Shown here one piece after another: positions 5,940 to 13,183 of a DNA stretch of 13,183 bases. The stretch covers positions 1-13,183 of the forward strand of contig JACQFO010000024.1 in the NCBI GenBank assembly GCA_016200025.1, read 5' to 3'. Below the pieces are notes generated by a model that had not been told where the DNA came from, did not search any database, and worked only from the letters and a program-made list of their open reading frames with translations. The DNA is from Nitrososphaerota archaeon (lineage in GTDB: Archaea > Thermoproteota > Nitrososphaeria > Nitrososphaerales > Gagatemarchaeaceae). The position numbers and the translations under genes are program-made. Within the stretch, counting starts at the first letter, position 1. Each line of letters begins with the position of its first letter.

Positions 5940-5984
5940 AATCCATTTCTGACACGGTTTTCCGGGCGGGTCCCACCGGGCCGC
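5940..5984 (+). repeat. tRNA-Arg 3'-end repeat 3; right copy of the 43-nt direct repeat
   Basis: 5971-5983 (TCCCACCGGGCCG) matches the tRNA 3' end with one C missing. 5964-5982 differs from 5062-5080 at one of 19 positions, and 5940-5982 matches 5038-5080 at 33 of 43. The two copies are exactly 902 nt apart and bracket the second toxin-antitoxin pair. A hairpin equivalent to that of repeat 2 forms at 5966-5984 with the same CACC loop and one bulged G. GTTCAAATCC (5935-5944) also equals the start of repeat 1. It marks the distal end of the island. Confidence 0.6.
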
Positions 5985-6009
5985 GAGCGAAAACCACTGC
6001 CGCACGTTC

Positions 6010-6017
6010 TTATAGAA
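6010..6017 (+). promoter_or_regulatory. TATA box for the 1192-residue secreted protein
   Basis: TTATAGAA is centred about 35 nt upstream of the TTG at 6049, giving a leader of a few nucleotides. It lies just outside the last island repeat, so the downstream gene appears to keep its own promoter. Confidence 0.5.
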
Positions 6018-6048
6018 CTCGAATGCTTGCGCCCGCGTCACCTGTAAT

Positions 6049-9000
6049 TTGGAAAGCCACCGATGGTCCGTCCTAGCCCTCGCGTCCTTGCTTTGTTCTT
6101 CTTCCTTCCTGGCCGCCCTGGTCATACCCGTAGGCGCGAAATCTCCCGTGGACCAGACTCAACTGACTCCTGGCCAGACGCATCTTCTCCAAAGGGTCGA
6201 GGTGAGCAAGATTCCGGCCGCCACCGCCCCCAACTCGACGACGCCCAGGGTCATGAACCTCCCGGACGACGGCGCTGCGGTCGAAGACCAGAAAGAAGCG
6301 TCCGAGCAACCAGGCTTCGTGCCCCTGGGCGAAGGCCTCAAGACCATCGCATCTCCAACGACCGAGGGTCATCCTTCGATAGTCTCGAACTTTTCCCTGG
6401 GAGGCGTCCAGGGCAATGGCGCAAACCCGTGCCTCTGTTCTCCGCCCGACCCCAACGTCGCCGCCGGCCCGAGCCACGTATTCGAGGTCGTAAACCTGGC
6501 AGGGGTCATTTACTTCAAGTCCGGGCTTGTCGCTAAGAGCACCTTCGCCCTCTCAAGTTTCTTCGGCGTCCCCACCTCTTCGATGAGCGACCCCCAGGTC
6601 CTCTACGACTCCATGAGCGGCCGCTGGTTCGCATCAGTGCTTGACATCCCCGGGGACAAGGTCCTCTTCGCAGTCTCCGACGACAGCGACCCCACCCATT
6701 CATGGTCAATCTACGCCCTCGCTACGGCTGGGCCCTACATCCCGGACCAACCTTACATCGGTGTCAGCGACGACAAGCTGGTGATCTCGGCGAACGACTA
6801 CGCCTGCTGTTGGGCTTTCATTGGCAACCAGTACTGGGTCTTCAGCAAGTCGGAGCTGGTGAGCGGGGCAGCCACTGTGCACTTCGCGGCCTCCGCCATC
6901 GATTCCGCCATGTTTTCTACGCAGCCGGCCCGACACCTGAGCAATTCGTCGGGAGTGCTCTACATGGTCACCATCGGGACGGGCGCCTCCGGCACCGCAA
7001 AGATGCTCGCGGTCACCGGGGTGCCACCCGGAGTCGTCACGGTCACGACCTTCACCCTCTCGACGGCCCCCGCAGGCGTCCCCCCGGACGCGGGACAGCC
7101 AGGCGGAGGCTTCCCCCTCGCCACAAATGACAACAGGGTCCAGAGCGCGGTCTGGAATTCGAACTCCCTGTGGTTCTCGCTGGCGGACGCATGCATCCCC
7201 GTCGGAGACTCAGTCACTCGCTCATGCCTGAGGCTAGTTCAACTCCTCACCGCGGGGACCTCCGCCCCCACGAAACTACAGGACTTCGACTACGCCCAGA
7301 ACGGCACATACATGTTCTATCCTGCAGTTAGCCTCGATTCATCCAACGACCTCATCGTCGCATTCGGCGAGTCCTCTTCCACGCTCTACCCATCGCTCGC
7401 CGTGACGAGCCGCCTCTCGACCGATGCCAACAACACCCTGAGAAACTCCACGATAATCGCCCTCGGCTCCGCCAGGGACAACACCCTGAGATACGGGGAC
7501 TACTTCGGCGCAGCGACAGACCCGAGCGTACCCTCGACCTTCTGGGTCGCAGGCGAGTACCGCATCGATTCGACCTACCCCAACTGGTCAACGGAGATTG
7601 CCAGAGTCGTACTCCTCGACACCAACGGCTCCACGTCCACTACCGCGGCCTGCACCACCACCAGGCTGGAGCTCGACGAGTCTACCACCTGCACCGCCAC
7701 CGTCCTGGGTTCCGCTCCTGCGGGCAACGTCAGCTGGTCTCACACTGGCCCAGGAGGTCTCGCGCTCTCTTCGACCATATGCACCCTATCCTCGGGCCAA
7801 TGTAGCATCAACGTCACTGGAACGTCAGGCGGACTCGCGACGCTGAACGCGGCCTATGCCGGCGACCTCGACAACCTGAAGAGCAGCAGCAACATCGCGC
7901 TCAGGGTCTCTCAGTGCTTCCAAAAGGTCAGCGCCAGCGGCCCGGACAGCTACGAGAGCGTCGTCATCTTGGCATGCCCCTCATTCGTCGCCGGCACCTA
8001 CTACGTCACTGCCGACAGCCCTGCGCCCGGCCCCGACATCTCGGTCGGAGCCTACGTCTTCCCATCCGGCGACAACTACACCACAGACAGCGACTACGCA
8101 ACATCGTTCGGCGGGAACGCATCGCTCACTGCGCCCTCGGGCTACACCTACTACGTATACGGCGCAGGCGAGGGAGACTGCGGACTCACCTCAGCTTCAT
8201 ATTCGGTCGATTCGACGAACCCAATCGCTCCAAGATTCTCCTCCGTCGGCCATTCCTCTTCGAATTCAGCAGGTGTCAGTGCCTCCTGCGGCGCAAGCAT
8301 CATCGGCGGGATAGGGGTGAAGAACAGCAACAGCACCCCTCTATCACCAGTCGTCCGCGCCACGAGCGGTGATGGCTTCCATGACTTCTCGAACTCCGTC
8401 ATCCTCGGGGTTTCAGTCGCTGCCAACGGCTCCTTCCTGATAATCGTCGCGTCCTTCGGCTGGTATGGCATTTACTACGGGTCCGTAGACATAGCCCCCT
8501 CTCGAGACTTCGCCGCCACCGTCTCCCTGGACCCGCCCTACGGGTCCAGGGGAGAATCCATCGGGGTCTCCGGCTCCGCCCTCGTCCCGTCGGCCAGCCT
8601 GTCACTCACTTATGACGGCTCAGCCTCCGGAATGCCCACAGGGTGTACGACCGATGCATATGGGATAGTCACTCCTGGTTGCGCCTTCAATGTCCCGTCC
8701 AGGATCTCGGGCCCGCACAACGTAACTGTAAGCGACGGGAACAGCACCTTCACCGAGCGCTTCATCGACTTCACAGTTCTGCTGGATTGTTTCCCATCGG
8801 CGGTCGTCGGGACCCCAGTCGACTGCTTCGCGTTTGTCTTCGGCGATTCTCCGACTGGCAGGGTCTCTTTCTCGAGCAGCGGGCCTGGGAAGTTCTCAAG
8901 GATGTCTTGCAAGCTCCAGGACTCATTCTGCACGTTCAGGTTCACGCCTACCTCGTCGACCTCCCCCCTGACGATAACCGGAAGCTACGGCGGAGACCTC

Positions 9001-9627
9001 TTCAACGACCCCTACTCCGGGACGTTCAGCCTTTCTGTATCGCTGAGGGCGTCGACGACAAAGGTAACCTGCAGCCCCAAGGCCGTCGTAGCCGGGTCTA
9101 CATCGCTCATCAGATGCGTCGCCAAGGTGAAAGGATACATGCCCACGGGCAACGTCACCTGGTCAGCTGAGGGGGCGGGCTCAATATCCTTCACATCCAC
9201 TACTTGCACCCTCACGCGTGGGGTTTGCTCTGTGACCATGACAGGCGTCACCTCCGGCGTCGTCTCGGTGCAGGCGTCGTATCAGGGTGACTCGAACAAC
9301 CTGGGGAGCGACGGGTTCAAGGGAATTAAGGTCGTAGCCGGAAAGACGAAGACTACGATCACATGCGACTCCGTACCGTTCAGCGTTGGTGCGAACATCA
9401 CCTGCTCCGCGACCGTGTCAGGGGGCCACGCGCCAAACGGGACCATCACATGGTCGAAGTACTCAGGGAAAGGATGGGTGAACTTCTCCTCCACGACCTG
9501 CCCGCTGGTGGTTGGGACCTGCTCAGTCACAATCGCTGCCGTCGCACCAGGAGGCGTGAAGATCAGGGCTACGTACGGCGGCGACCTCGCTAACAAGGGG
9601 AGCTACGGCAACTTCCTCTGGAAGTGA
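6049..9627 (+). CDS. Large secreted protein: propeller-like N-terminal region plus Cys-paired Ig-like repeats
   Basis: 1192 residues. A signal peptide is clear (basic start, hydrophobic WSVLALASLLCSSSFLAALVIP, likely cut after VGA, residue 30). Residues ~110-525 contain PPDPNVAAGPSHVFEVVN (132-149), DPQVLYDSMSGRWFAS (181-196) and several blade-like strands; similar PPDxNxAxGPxH...DPxxxYD arrangements occur in uncharacterised exported bacterial and archaeal proteins with a probable beta-propeller. Ig-like domains of the Big_3 kind lie at ~533-621, 911-1000, 1000-1098 and 1099-1192, each with four Cys including a recurring TCTLxxGxCSV motif; a different beta-rich region lies between. Many N-x-S/T sequons suggest glycosylation. 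No C-terminal membrane segment or sorting motif is seen. The start is TTG at 6049; a stop lies at 6013-6015 with no other start between, and the ATG at 6063 is out of frame. Likely surface adhesion or binding; no enzymatic residues recognised. Confidence 0.85.
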   Translation: MESHRWSVLALASLLCSSSFLAALVIPVGAKSPVDQTQLTPGQTHLLQRVEVSKIPAATAPNSTTPRVMNLPDDGAAVEDQKEASEQPGFVPLGEGLKTIASPTTEGHPSIVSNFSLGGVQGNGANPCLCSPPDPNVAAGPSHVFEVVNLAGVIYFKSGLVAKSTFALSSFFGVPTSSMSDPQVLYDSMSGRWFASVLDIPGDKVLFAVSDDSDPTHSWSIYALATAGPYIPDQPYIGVSDDKLVISANDYACCWAFIGNQYWVFSKSELVSGAATVHFAASAIDSAMFSTQPARHLSNSSGVLYMVTIGTGASGTAKMLAVTGVPPGVVTVTTFTLSTAPAGVPPDAGQPGGGFPLATNDNRVQSAVWNSNSLWFSLADACIPVGDSVTRSCLRLVQLLTAGTSAPTKLQDFDYAQNGTYMFYPAVSLDSSNDLIVAFGESSSTLYPSLAVTSRLSTDANNTLRNSTIIALGSARDNTLRYGDYFGAATDPSVPSTFWVAGEYRIDSTYPNWSTEIARVVLLDTNGSTSTTAACTTTRLELDESTTCTATVLGSAPAGNVSWSHTGPGGLALSSTICTLSSGQCSINVTGTSGGLATLNAAYAGDLDNLKSSSNIALRVSQCFQKVSASGPDSYESVVILACPSFVAGTYYVTADSPAPGPDISVGAYVFPSGDNYTTDSDYATSFGGNASLTAPSGYTYYVYGAGEGDCGLTSASYSVDSTNPIAPRFSSVGHSSSNSAGVSASCGASIIGGIGVKNSNSTPLSPVVRATSGDGFHDFSNSVILGVSVAANGSFLIIVASFGWYGIYYGSVDIAPSRDFAATVSLDPPYGSRGESIGVSGSALVPSASLSLTYDGSASGMPTGCTTDAYGIVTPGCAFNVPSRISGPHNVTVSDGNSTFTERFIDFTVLLDCFPSAVVGTPVDCFAFVFGDSPTGRVSFSSSGPGKFSRMSCKLQDSFCTFRFTPTSSTSPLTITGSYGGDLFNDPYSGTFSLSVSLRASTTKVTCSPKAVVAGSTSLIRCVAKVKGYMPTGNVTWSAEGAGSISFTSTTCTLTRGVCSVTMTGVTSGVVSVQASYQGDSNNLGSDGFKGIKVVAGKTKTTITCDSVPFSVGANITCSATVSGGHAPNGTITWSKYSGKGWVNFSSTTCPLVVGTCSVTIAAVAPGGVKIRATYGGDLANKGSYGNFLWK

Positions 9628-9656
9628 GGCGGACCCCCCGAGACGGCAAAAATCCC

Positions 9657-9662
9657 TTAAAT
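9657..9662 (+). promoter_or_regulatory. Possible TATA box downstream of the 1192-residue gene
   Basis: TTAAAT inside the AT-rich island AAAAATCCCTTAAATC, centred about 33 nt upstream of a TTG at 9693. Its AT content stands out from the GC-rich coding sequence on both sides. Confidence 0.45.
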
Positions 9663-9692
9663 CTGGACTACAAGTCGAACCTTCCTGCTGGC

Positions 9693-10106
9693 TTGCCTGT
9701 TGATTCGACCGTCGCCTCACCGAGCACATACTCGCTGATGGGGACCGGTGACGGCGACACTTTCACGATCTCAGGCCCTCTCAAACAGATCTCCTACAAC
9801 GAGATCTTTGCCGCAACGGGCGCAGGGCTTGGAGGTCTCTTCACAGTCCTAGGCGGAGGAACGAGCAACAGCACCTACATCCTCACCGGGGGGACTGCCT
9901 CAACGATAGTAGTCCACGGGGGAAACGGAAGGAACGCCTACTCCATCACGAGCGGGTCGGCCACCAACGTCTCCATCACCACCGGGTCCTGGTTCAAGTC
10001 CAACTCTTCGCAGGTGAGGCAGTCCTACACAGTCGTGGTGGGCTCAGGCTCCTCAGTATCCATAATCGGCAGCAACGCGACCAATACGATTAGCGTGCAC
10101 ATGTAG
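9693..10106 (+). CDS. Small Ser/Thr/Gly-rich beta-repeat protein, function unknown
   Basis: About 137 residues with no Cys, no membrane segment and no clear signal peptide. It is built of short alternating strands with Gly/Ser/Thr turns: GDGDTFTISG, STYILTGGTASTIVVHGGNG, NAYSITSGSATNVSITTGS, YTVVVGSGSSVSIIGSN. This looks like stacked beta-solenoid or adhesin-type coils and contains several N-x-S/T sequons. The frame is open from a GTG at 9624 that overlaps the preceding stop (GTGA), but the first ~23 residues there span a promoter-like AT-rich stretch and look non-coding, so TTG 9693 or ATG 9738 is preferred. It may be an independent exported protein lacking a recognisable signal, or the detached C-terminal domain of the upstream protein. 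I do not recognise the family. Confidence 0.5.
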   Translation: MPVDSTVASPSTYSLMGTGDGDTFTISGPLKQISYNEIFAATGAGLGGLFTVLGGGTSNSTYILTGGTASTIVVHGGNGRNAYSITSGSATNVSITTGSWFKSNSSQVRQSYTVVVGSGSSVSIIGSNATNTISVHM

Positions 10107-10149
10107 CTCTGTGCCAAGGGCTGCCTTCCGGCTCGGGCGTCTTCTCGGC

Positions 10150-10164
10150 GCGCCTCAAAGGCGC
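10150..10164. other. Short perfect hairpin in the 10107-10244 spacer
   Basis: GCGCCT (10150-10155) pairs with AGGCGC (10159-10164) around a 3-nt CAA loop. No T-run follows, so it is not a standard archaeal U-rich terminator, though it may affect the end of the preceding transcript. The rest of this spacer holds only the promoter at 10211. Confidence 0.3.
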
Positions 10165-10210
10165 CAGAATCCTATCATGGCCAGTAAGATTTCACATAAC
10201 CAATGCGAAG

Positions 10211-10217
10211 ATTTAAA
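10211..10217 (+). promoter_or_regulatory. TATA box of the A-A-B repeat surface protein
   Basis: ATTTAAA (context AAGATTTAAACCC) is centred about 31 nt before the ATG at 10245, the spacing expected for a leaderless transcript. Confidence 0.6.
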
Positions 10218-10244
10218 CCCGTCAGCAAAGGCTTGGTCGCACTT

Positions 10245-13183
10245 ATGCTTCCGCTGAGAGGGGAGAGCAATTTAGTCAAGGTGCTCCTTCTGGGCATAGT
10301 ACTCGGTGGCGGCGGCGTCGGATACCTGGCCGTTCAAATCTACTCCGCGACCCCTGCCGCGATCTCTCCGACCTCCGCGACCATCGACGCCGGCCAGTCC
10401 GTCTCCATCACCGTCGCCTGGCAGGACGGCACCTCCTTCCCGTATAGCGTCTATCTCTACAGCAGCTCCAACAGTACGTGTACGTCCGGGTCCACACCCG
10501 TCTCCGCGAAGTCGGGCCTCACGACTCCGTCCAATACATTCTCAGTTCAGCCGGGGAAGACGGGCTACTACTGCGGCCTGGTGGTGAGCACCAAAGGCAC
10601 CAGCGCCATATCGAAATCGATTAAGATTACCGTGGGCCCAGCACTTGAGGCCCCCAGCGTAGAAGTAGTTCCGACTGACATCAACCAGGGGCAGACAGCC
10701 AGCATCTCAGCCAACGTGTCCTGGTCAGGAGGCACGGGCCCCTTTTCGGTCACCCTGACAAGCGGTTTCACGTCGACCTGTTCCTCTGACATTACTCCTG
10801 CAGGGTCCAAGCTCGGGGTCATCGGCAACTCCGTCAGCTTTCCACTCCCTATCCCCGGTTCGACGACTTTCTATTGCGCGACCGTGAAAGACAGCGCCAC
10901 CGTTCCCGCCTCCGACACCTCTCCCGCGACAAAGTTCACCGTCAACCAGGCCCTTTCCGCCTCAGTGACCCCGGCCTCTCCAACGATCGACAGCGGCCAG
11001 CCGATCCTCCTGACCGCCGTACCTTCCCATGGGACGTCTCCCTACAACTACCAGTGGTACTCCGGGGCCGGATGCACGACCATCATAGCCGGCAAGACGT
11101 CGTCGACATTCCAGCCGGGCGCCTTGGGCTCCACCATGACCTATTCGGTAAAGGTCACCGACAGTGGCAAGGGTGACCCCGCCTCGAGTGCCTGCGTCAG
11201 CAACACGGTCAAGGTCAATTCGGCGTTCTCGGTCATCCAGGTTACAATCTCAGCATCGCCTGCGACCGGGGACGCCGGTCAACCGGTCAATGTCACTGTC
11301 ACCTGGACGAGCGCTGGCACCGTACCATACTCCGCTCAACTATCCACCAGCTCCTTCTCTGACTGCACTGGCAGCAAGGCAGCGGGTCTCCCCGTGGCCA
11401 ACCTGACCGTGACTTCGATTGTCTTCAAAGTCAAACCCAACTCCACTACGATCTATTGCGCCACGATAACCGACAGCGCGCTCGTCCCCGAGAGCGCCTC
11501 CACCGACTTGGGGGCACAGGTGACGGTCCACGCTCCTCTGAGCGCAACCGTGACCCTTTCACCATCGGGCATCGATACTGGTCAGGCCGCCACCATCACT
11601 GCCACCGTGACTGTCCCCGGCGGGACCACACCCTACACGATCACGCTTTTCAGCGGGTCGAGCAACACCTGCTCGTCCGACACGACGGTCGTCGCGGTCA
11701 CCCTGCTGACCAACCCCAGGACCGGTGTCACCGCGAAGACCACGACGTTCACCTTCGTCGCTCCGACTGTCGCGACAAAGTACTGTGCGACCGTCGTGGA
11801 CAGCGCGGACACACCAGAGACTGCGTCGTCCCCGGTCGTGACCTTCACGATAAACCTGGCCCTCGCAGCAGTCATCAACCCATCCACGCCCTCGATCGAC
11901 TCTGGACAGGGGATAACGCTCACCGCCGCCGCGACCAAGGGCACAACTCCCTACAATTACCAGTGGTCAACCGGCCTAGTCTGCGGCTCTGCGATCACTG
12001 GGCAGACCGCCACCACCTTCGCGTCCGGGGTGCTCACTTCTTCCGCCAACTACTCCGTCCTAGTCAGGGACGGCAGCCCTGGGACTCCGCCGGCGTCGGT
12101 CTGCGCGAGCGTCACGGTGAAGGTCAACCCTGTCCTCACGGTTCCCACGGTCTCCCTCTCATCGCCCGCCATCGACGCAGGACAGACCGCGGCAATCACC
12201 GCCACGGTCACTTGGTCCGGCGGCTCCTCGCCTTACCAGGTCACGCTGACCAGCGGCACCAACGTCCTCTGCTCTTCTGACACTACGGTCGTCGTGACCA
12301 CGCCTCCTCCGAACCCCCAGACTGGCCTTCTCACAACGACTACTACGCTATCCTTCACTGCGCCAACCGCCACAACCTACTTTTGCGCAACAGTGAAGGA
12401 CGGCTCTGTAACACCGGTCTCAGTCACCTCACTCTCCACGAAGTTCACTGTCAACCTCGCGATGACCGCTCCCACCAGCCTGCTTTCGCCCACTGTCATC
12501 GACGTCGGCCAGACGGCCACGGTCACTGCAACCATCAACTGGGGAGGCGGTACCGCGAACTATACTGTGACCTTGTTCAGCGGGCTGAGCAGCAACTGTG
12601 CGGTGGACACGACAGTGGTCATCATCTCCGCCAACCGCCCAGGCGGCCCAATCACGCTCAGCTTCCCTACGCCCGCTTCGTCCACCTTCTACTGCGTCAA
12701 CGTGAAGGACAGCTCGGTGGTGCAGGCGAGCCTCTCCTCGCTGACCTCTTTGTTCACGGTGAACCCGGTCCTGACGGCCACGATTACCCCCTCCGCACCT
12801 GCCCTCGACACCGGACAGGCCATCACCCTCGTGCTCACGGCTGTGACCAGCCAGGGCACTCCCGCCTATTCTTACCAATGGCACAACGGGGCAGTCTGCG
12901 CCAGCCCGATCGGCGGCCAGACGGGCTCCACCTACTCCACAGGCACCATAACATCCCCGACAAGCTACTCGGTCAAAGTGACTGACAGCAGCTCGGGCAC
13001 CCCGGCCGCGGGCGTCTGCGCCAGCGTGTCTGTGGCCGCAAACCCCCCACTCGTGCTCTCGCTCACCGTCACCCCTACCGCGCTCGACACGGGCCAATCC
13101 ACCACCCTGACGGCCAGCCTTTCATGGACAGGAGGGACCTCACCCTATTCCGTGGTCCTGAGGAGCGGCTTCAGCAGCACCTG
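10245..13183 (+). CDS. Very long membrane-anchored surface protein of tandem Ig-like domains, 3' end beyond window
   Basis: Open from ATG 10245 to the window end (at least 979 residues, no stop). The N-terminus has a short basic start and one hydrophobic segment VKVLLLGIVLGGGGVGYLAV (residues 11-30), acting as signal or membrane anchor. The rest is ten Ig-like/PKD-like beta domains of ~90-108 residues. Type A domains read IDxGQxxxITATVTW.GGTxPYxVTLxSG..CSSDTT...FYCATVKDS...FTVN. Type B domains read SIDSGQxITLTA..GTxPYxYQW..G..C...YSVKVTDS..ASVCASVTVKVN. Every complete domain has exactly two Cys, consistent with an extracellular disulfide. Domain starts are near 10344, 10647, 10950, 11223, 11532, 11856, 12129, 12456, 12765 and 13044. 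Probable cell-surface stalk or adhesin; ligand unknown. No catalytic domain lies in the visible part. Confidence 0.85.
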   Translation, partial: MLPLRGESNLVKVLLLGIVLGGGGVGYLAVQIYSATPAAISPTSATIDAGQSVSITVAWQDGTSFPYSVYLYSSSNSTCTSGSTPVSAKSGLTTPSNTFSVQPGKTGYYCGLVVSTKGTSAISKSIKITVGPALEAPSVEVVPTDINQGQTASISANVSWSGGTGPFSVTLTSGFTSTCSSDITPAGSKLGVIGNSVSFPLPIPGSTTFYCATVKDSATVPASDTSPATKFTVNQALSASVTPASPTIDSGQPILLTAVPSHGTSPYNYQWYSGAGCTTIIAGKTSSTFQPGALGSTMTYSVKVTDSGKGDPASSACVSNTVKVNSAFSVIQVTISASPATGDAGQPVNVTVTWTSAGTVPYSAQLSTSSFSDCTGSKAAGLPVANLTVTSIVFKVKPNSTTIYCATITDSALVPESASTDLGAQVTVHAPLSATVTLSPSGIDTGQAATITATVTVPGGTTPYTITLFSGSSNTCSSDTTVVAVTLLTNPRTGVTAKTTTFTFVAPTVATKYCATVVDSADTPETASSPVVTFTINLALAAVINPSTPSIDSGQGITLTAAATKGTTPYNYQWSTGLVCGSAITGQTATTFASGVLTSSANYSVLVRDGSPGTPPASVCASVTVKVNPVLTVPTVSLSSPAIDAGQTAAITATVTWSGGSSPYQVTLTSGTNVLCSSDTTVVVTTPPPNPQTGLLTTTTTLSFTAPTATTYFCATVKDGSVTPVSVTSLSTKFTVNLAMTAPTSLLSPTVIDVGQTATVTATINWGGGTANYTVTLFSGLSSNCAVDTTVVIISANRPGGPITLSFPTPASSTFYCVNVKDSSVVQASLSSLTSLFTVNPVLTATITPSAPALDTGQAITLVLTAVTSQGTPAYSYQWHNGAVCASPIGGQTGSTYSTGTITSPTSYSVKVTDSSSGTPAAGVCASVSVAANPPLVLSLTVTPTALDTGQSTTLTASLSWTGGTSPYSVVLRSGFSST
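10344..13183 (+). repeat. Higher-order A-A-B domain repeat, period about 906-909 bp
   Basis: The domains inside the surface protein are ordered A A B, A A B, A A B, A. The B domains start at 10950, 11856 and 12765, so the three-domain unit repeats every 906 and 909 bp (302-303 residues). A and B share the GQ...GTxPY core but differ after it: B has YQW and lacks the FYCATVKDS strand. The protein therefore seems to have grown by duplication of a three-domain block rather than of single domains. Confidence 0.75.

Larger units (their letters stand above)
3316..5984. mobile_element. tRNA-Arg-associated island: three tandem small cassettes bounded by tRNA 3'-end repeats
   Basis: Downstream of the tRNA, degenerate copies of its 3' end recur at 4042-4062, 5062-5082 and 5964-5983, dividing the DNA into three segments. 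Segment A (3316-4062) holds an AbrB/PIN pair with a truncated toxin. Segment B (4063-5082) holds a methyltransferase. Segment C (5083-5983) holds an intact AbrB/PIN pair. Each segment carries one cargo unit whose 3' end lies close to a repeat. The island looks less GC-rich than its flanks. Between 3859 and 4041 I see only a promoter and no convincing gene, and 4948-5240 holds one repeat and one promoter. No integrase, transposase or replication gene is present. tRNA 3'-end duplication is the hallmark of site-specific integration. The age order and the integrase-less nature are inferences. Confidence 0.65.

Noticed and set aside
3316..5984. CRISPR array suggested by recurring GC-rich repeats.
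   Set aside because: Only three degenerate copies with gene-sized, unequal spacing and no cas genes.
11456..12280. Long plus-strand frame of 274 codons inside the repeat protein.
   Set aside because: Arg/His/Asp-rich composition typical of an alternative frame of GC-rich repeats; the A-A-B frame is clearly the coding one.

Overview
This window is archaeal chromosome. The evidence is a clamp-loader large subunit (RfcL), an archaeal-lipid UbiA prenyltransferase, a tRNA-splicing endonuclease subunit, a tRNA gene with a probable small non-canonical intron, and TATA-like boxes about 28-36 nt upstream of most starts with almost no Shine-Dalgarno sites (leaderless style). Base composition is GC-rich except in a central island. 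The gene set and the non-canonical tRNA intron point to the TACK side (Nitrososphaeria/Thaumarchaeota-like or a relative). That placement is an inference, not a proven assignment.

Layout. (1) 1-2065, minus strand: a tightly packed housekeeping operon endA - DGGGP synthase - rfcL, with rfcL running off the left edge. (2) 2146-3201, plus strand: mtnA, methylthioribose-1-phosphate isomerase of methionine salvage. (3) 3227-3315, plus strand: tRNA-Arg(TCG), carrying what looks like a 13-nt bulge-helix-bulge intron in its variable region. (4) 3316-5984: an accessory island built at the 3' end of that tRNA. Copies of the tRNA 3' end recur at 4042-4062, 5062-5082 and 5964-5983. They cut the island into three segments of about 0.75, 1.0 and 0.9 kb, each holding one small cargo: an AbrB/PIN toxin-antitoxin pair with a truncated toxin, a class I methyltransferase, and an intact AbrB/PIN pair. 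No integrase, transposase or relaxase is visible, so the island looks like a tandem stack of integrase-less, tRNA-targeted cassettes. This is the most unusual feature of the window. (5) 6049-13183, plus strand: a surface-protein cluster. It comprises a 1192-residue secreted protein (propeller-like N-terminal region plus cysteine-paired Ig-like repeats), a small beta-rich Ser/Thr/Gly protein, and a very long N-terminally anchored protein made of Ig-like domains in a strict A-A-B higher-order repeat, running off the right edge.

The left operon and mtnA are core metabolism and information processing. The splicing endonuclease subunit would, with its partner, be expected to process the intron-bearing tRNA next door. 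The island adds defence or maintenance functions (VapBC-like pairs). The right-hand genes encode exported adhesin-like or cell-envelope proteins with many N-glycosylation sequons.
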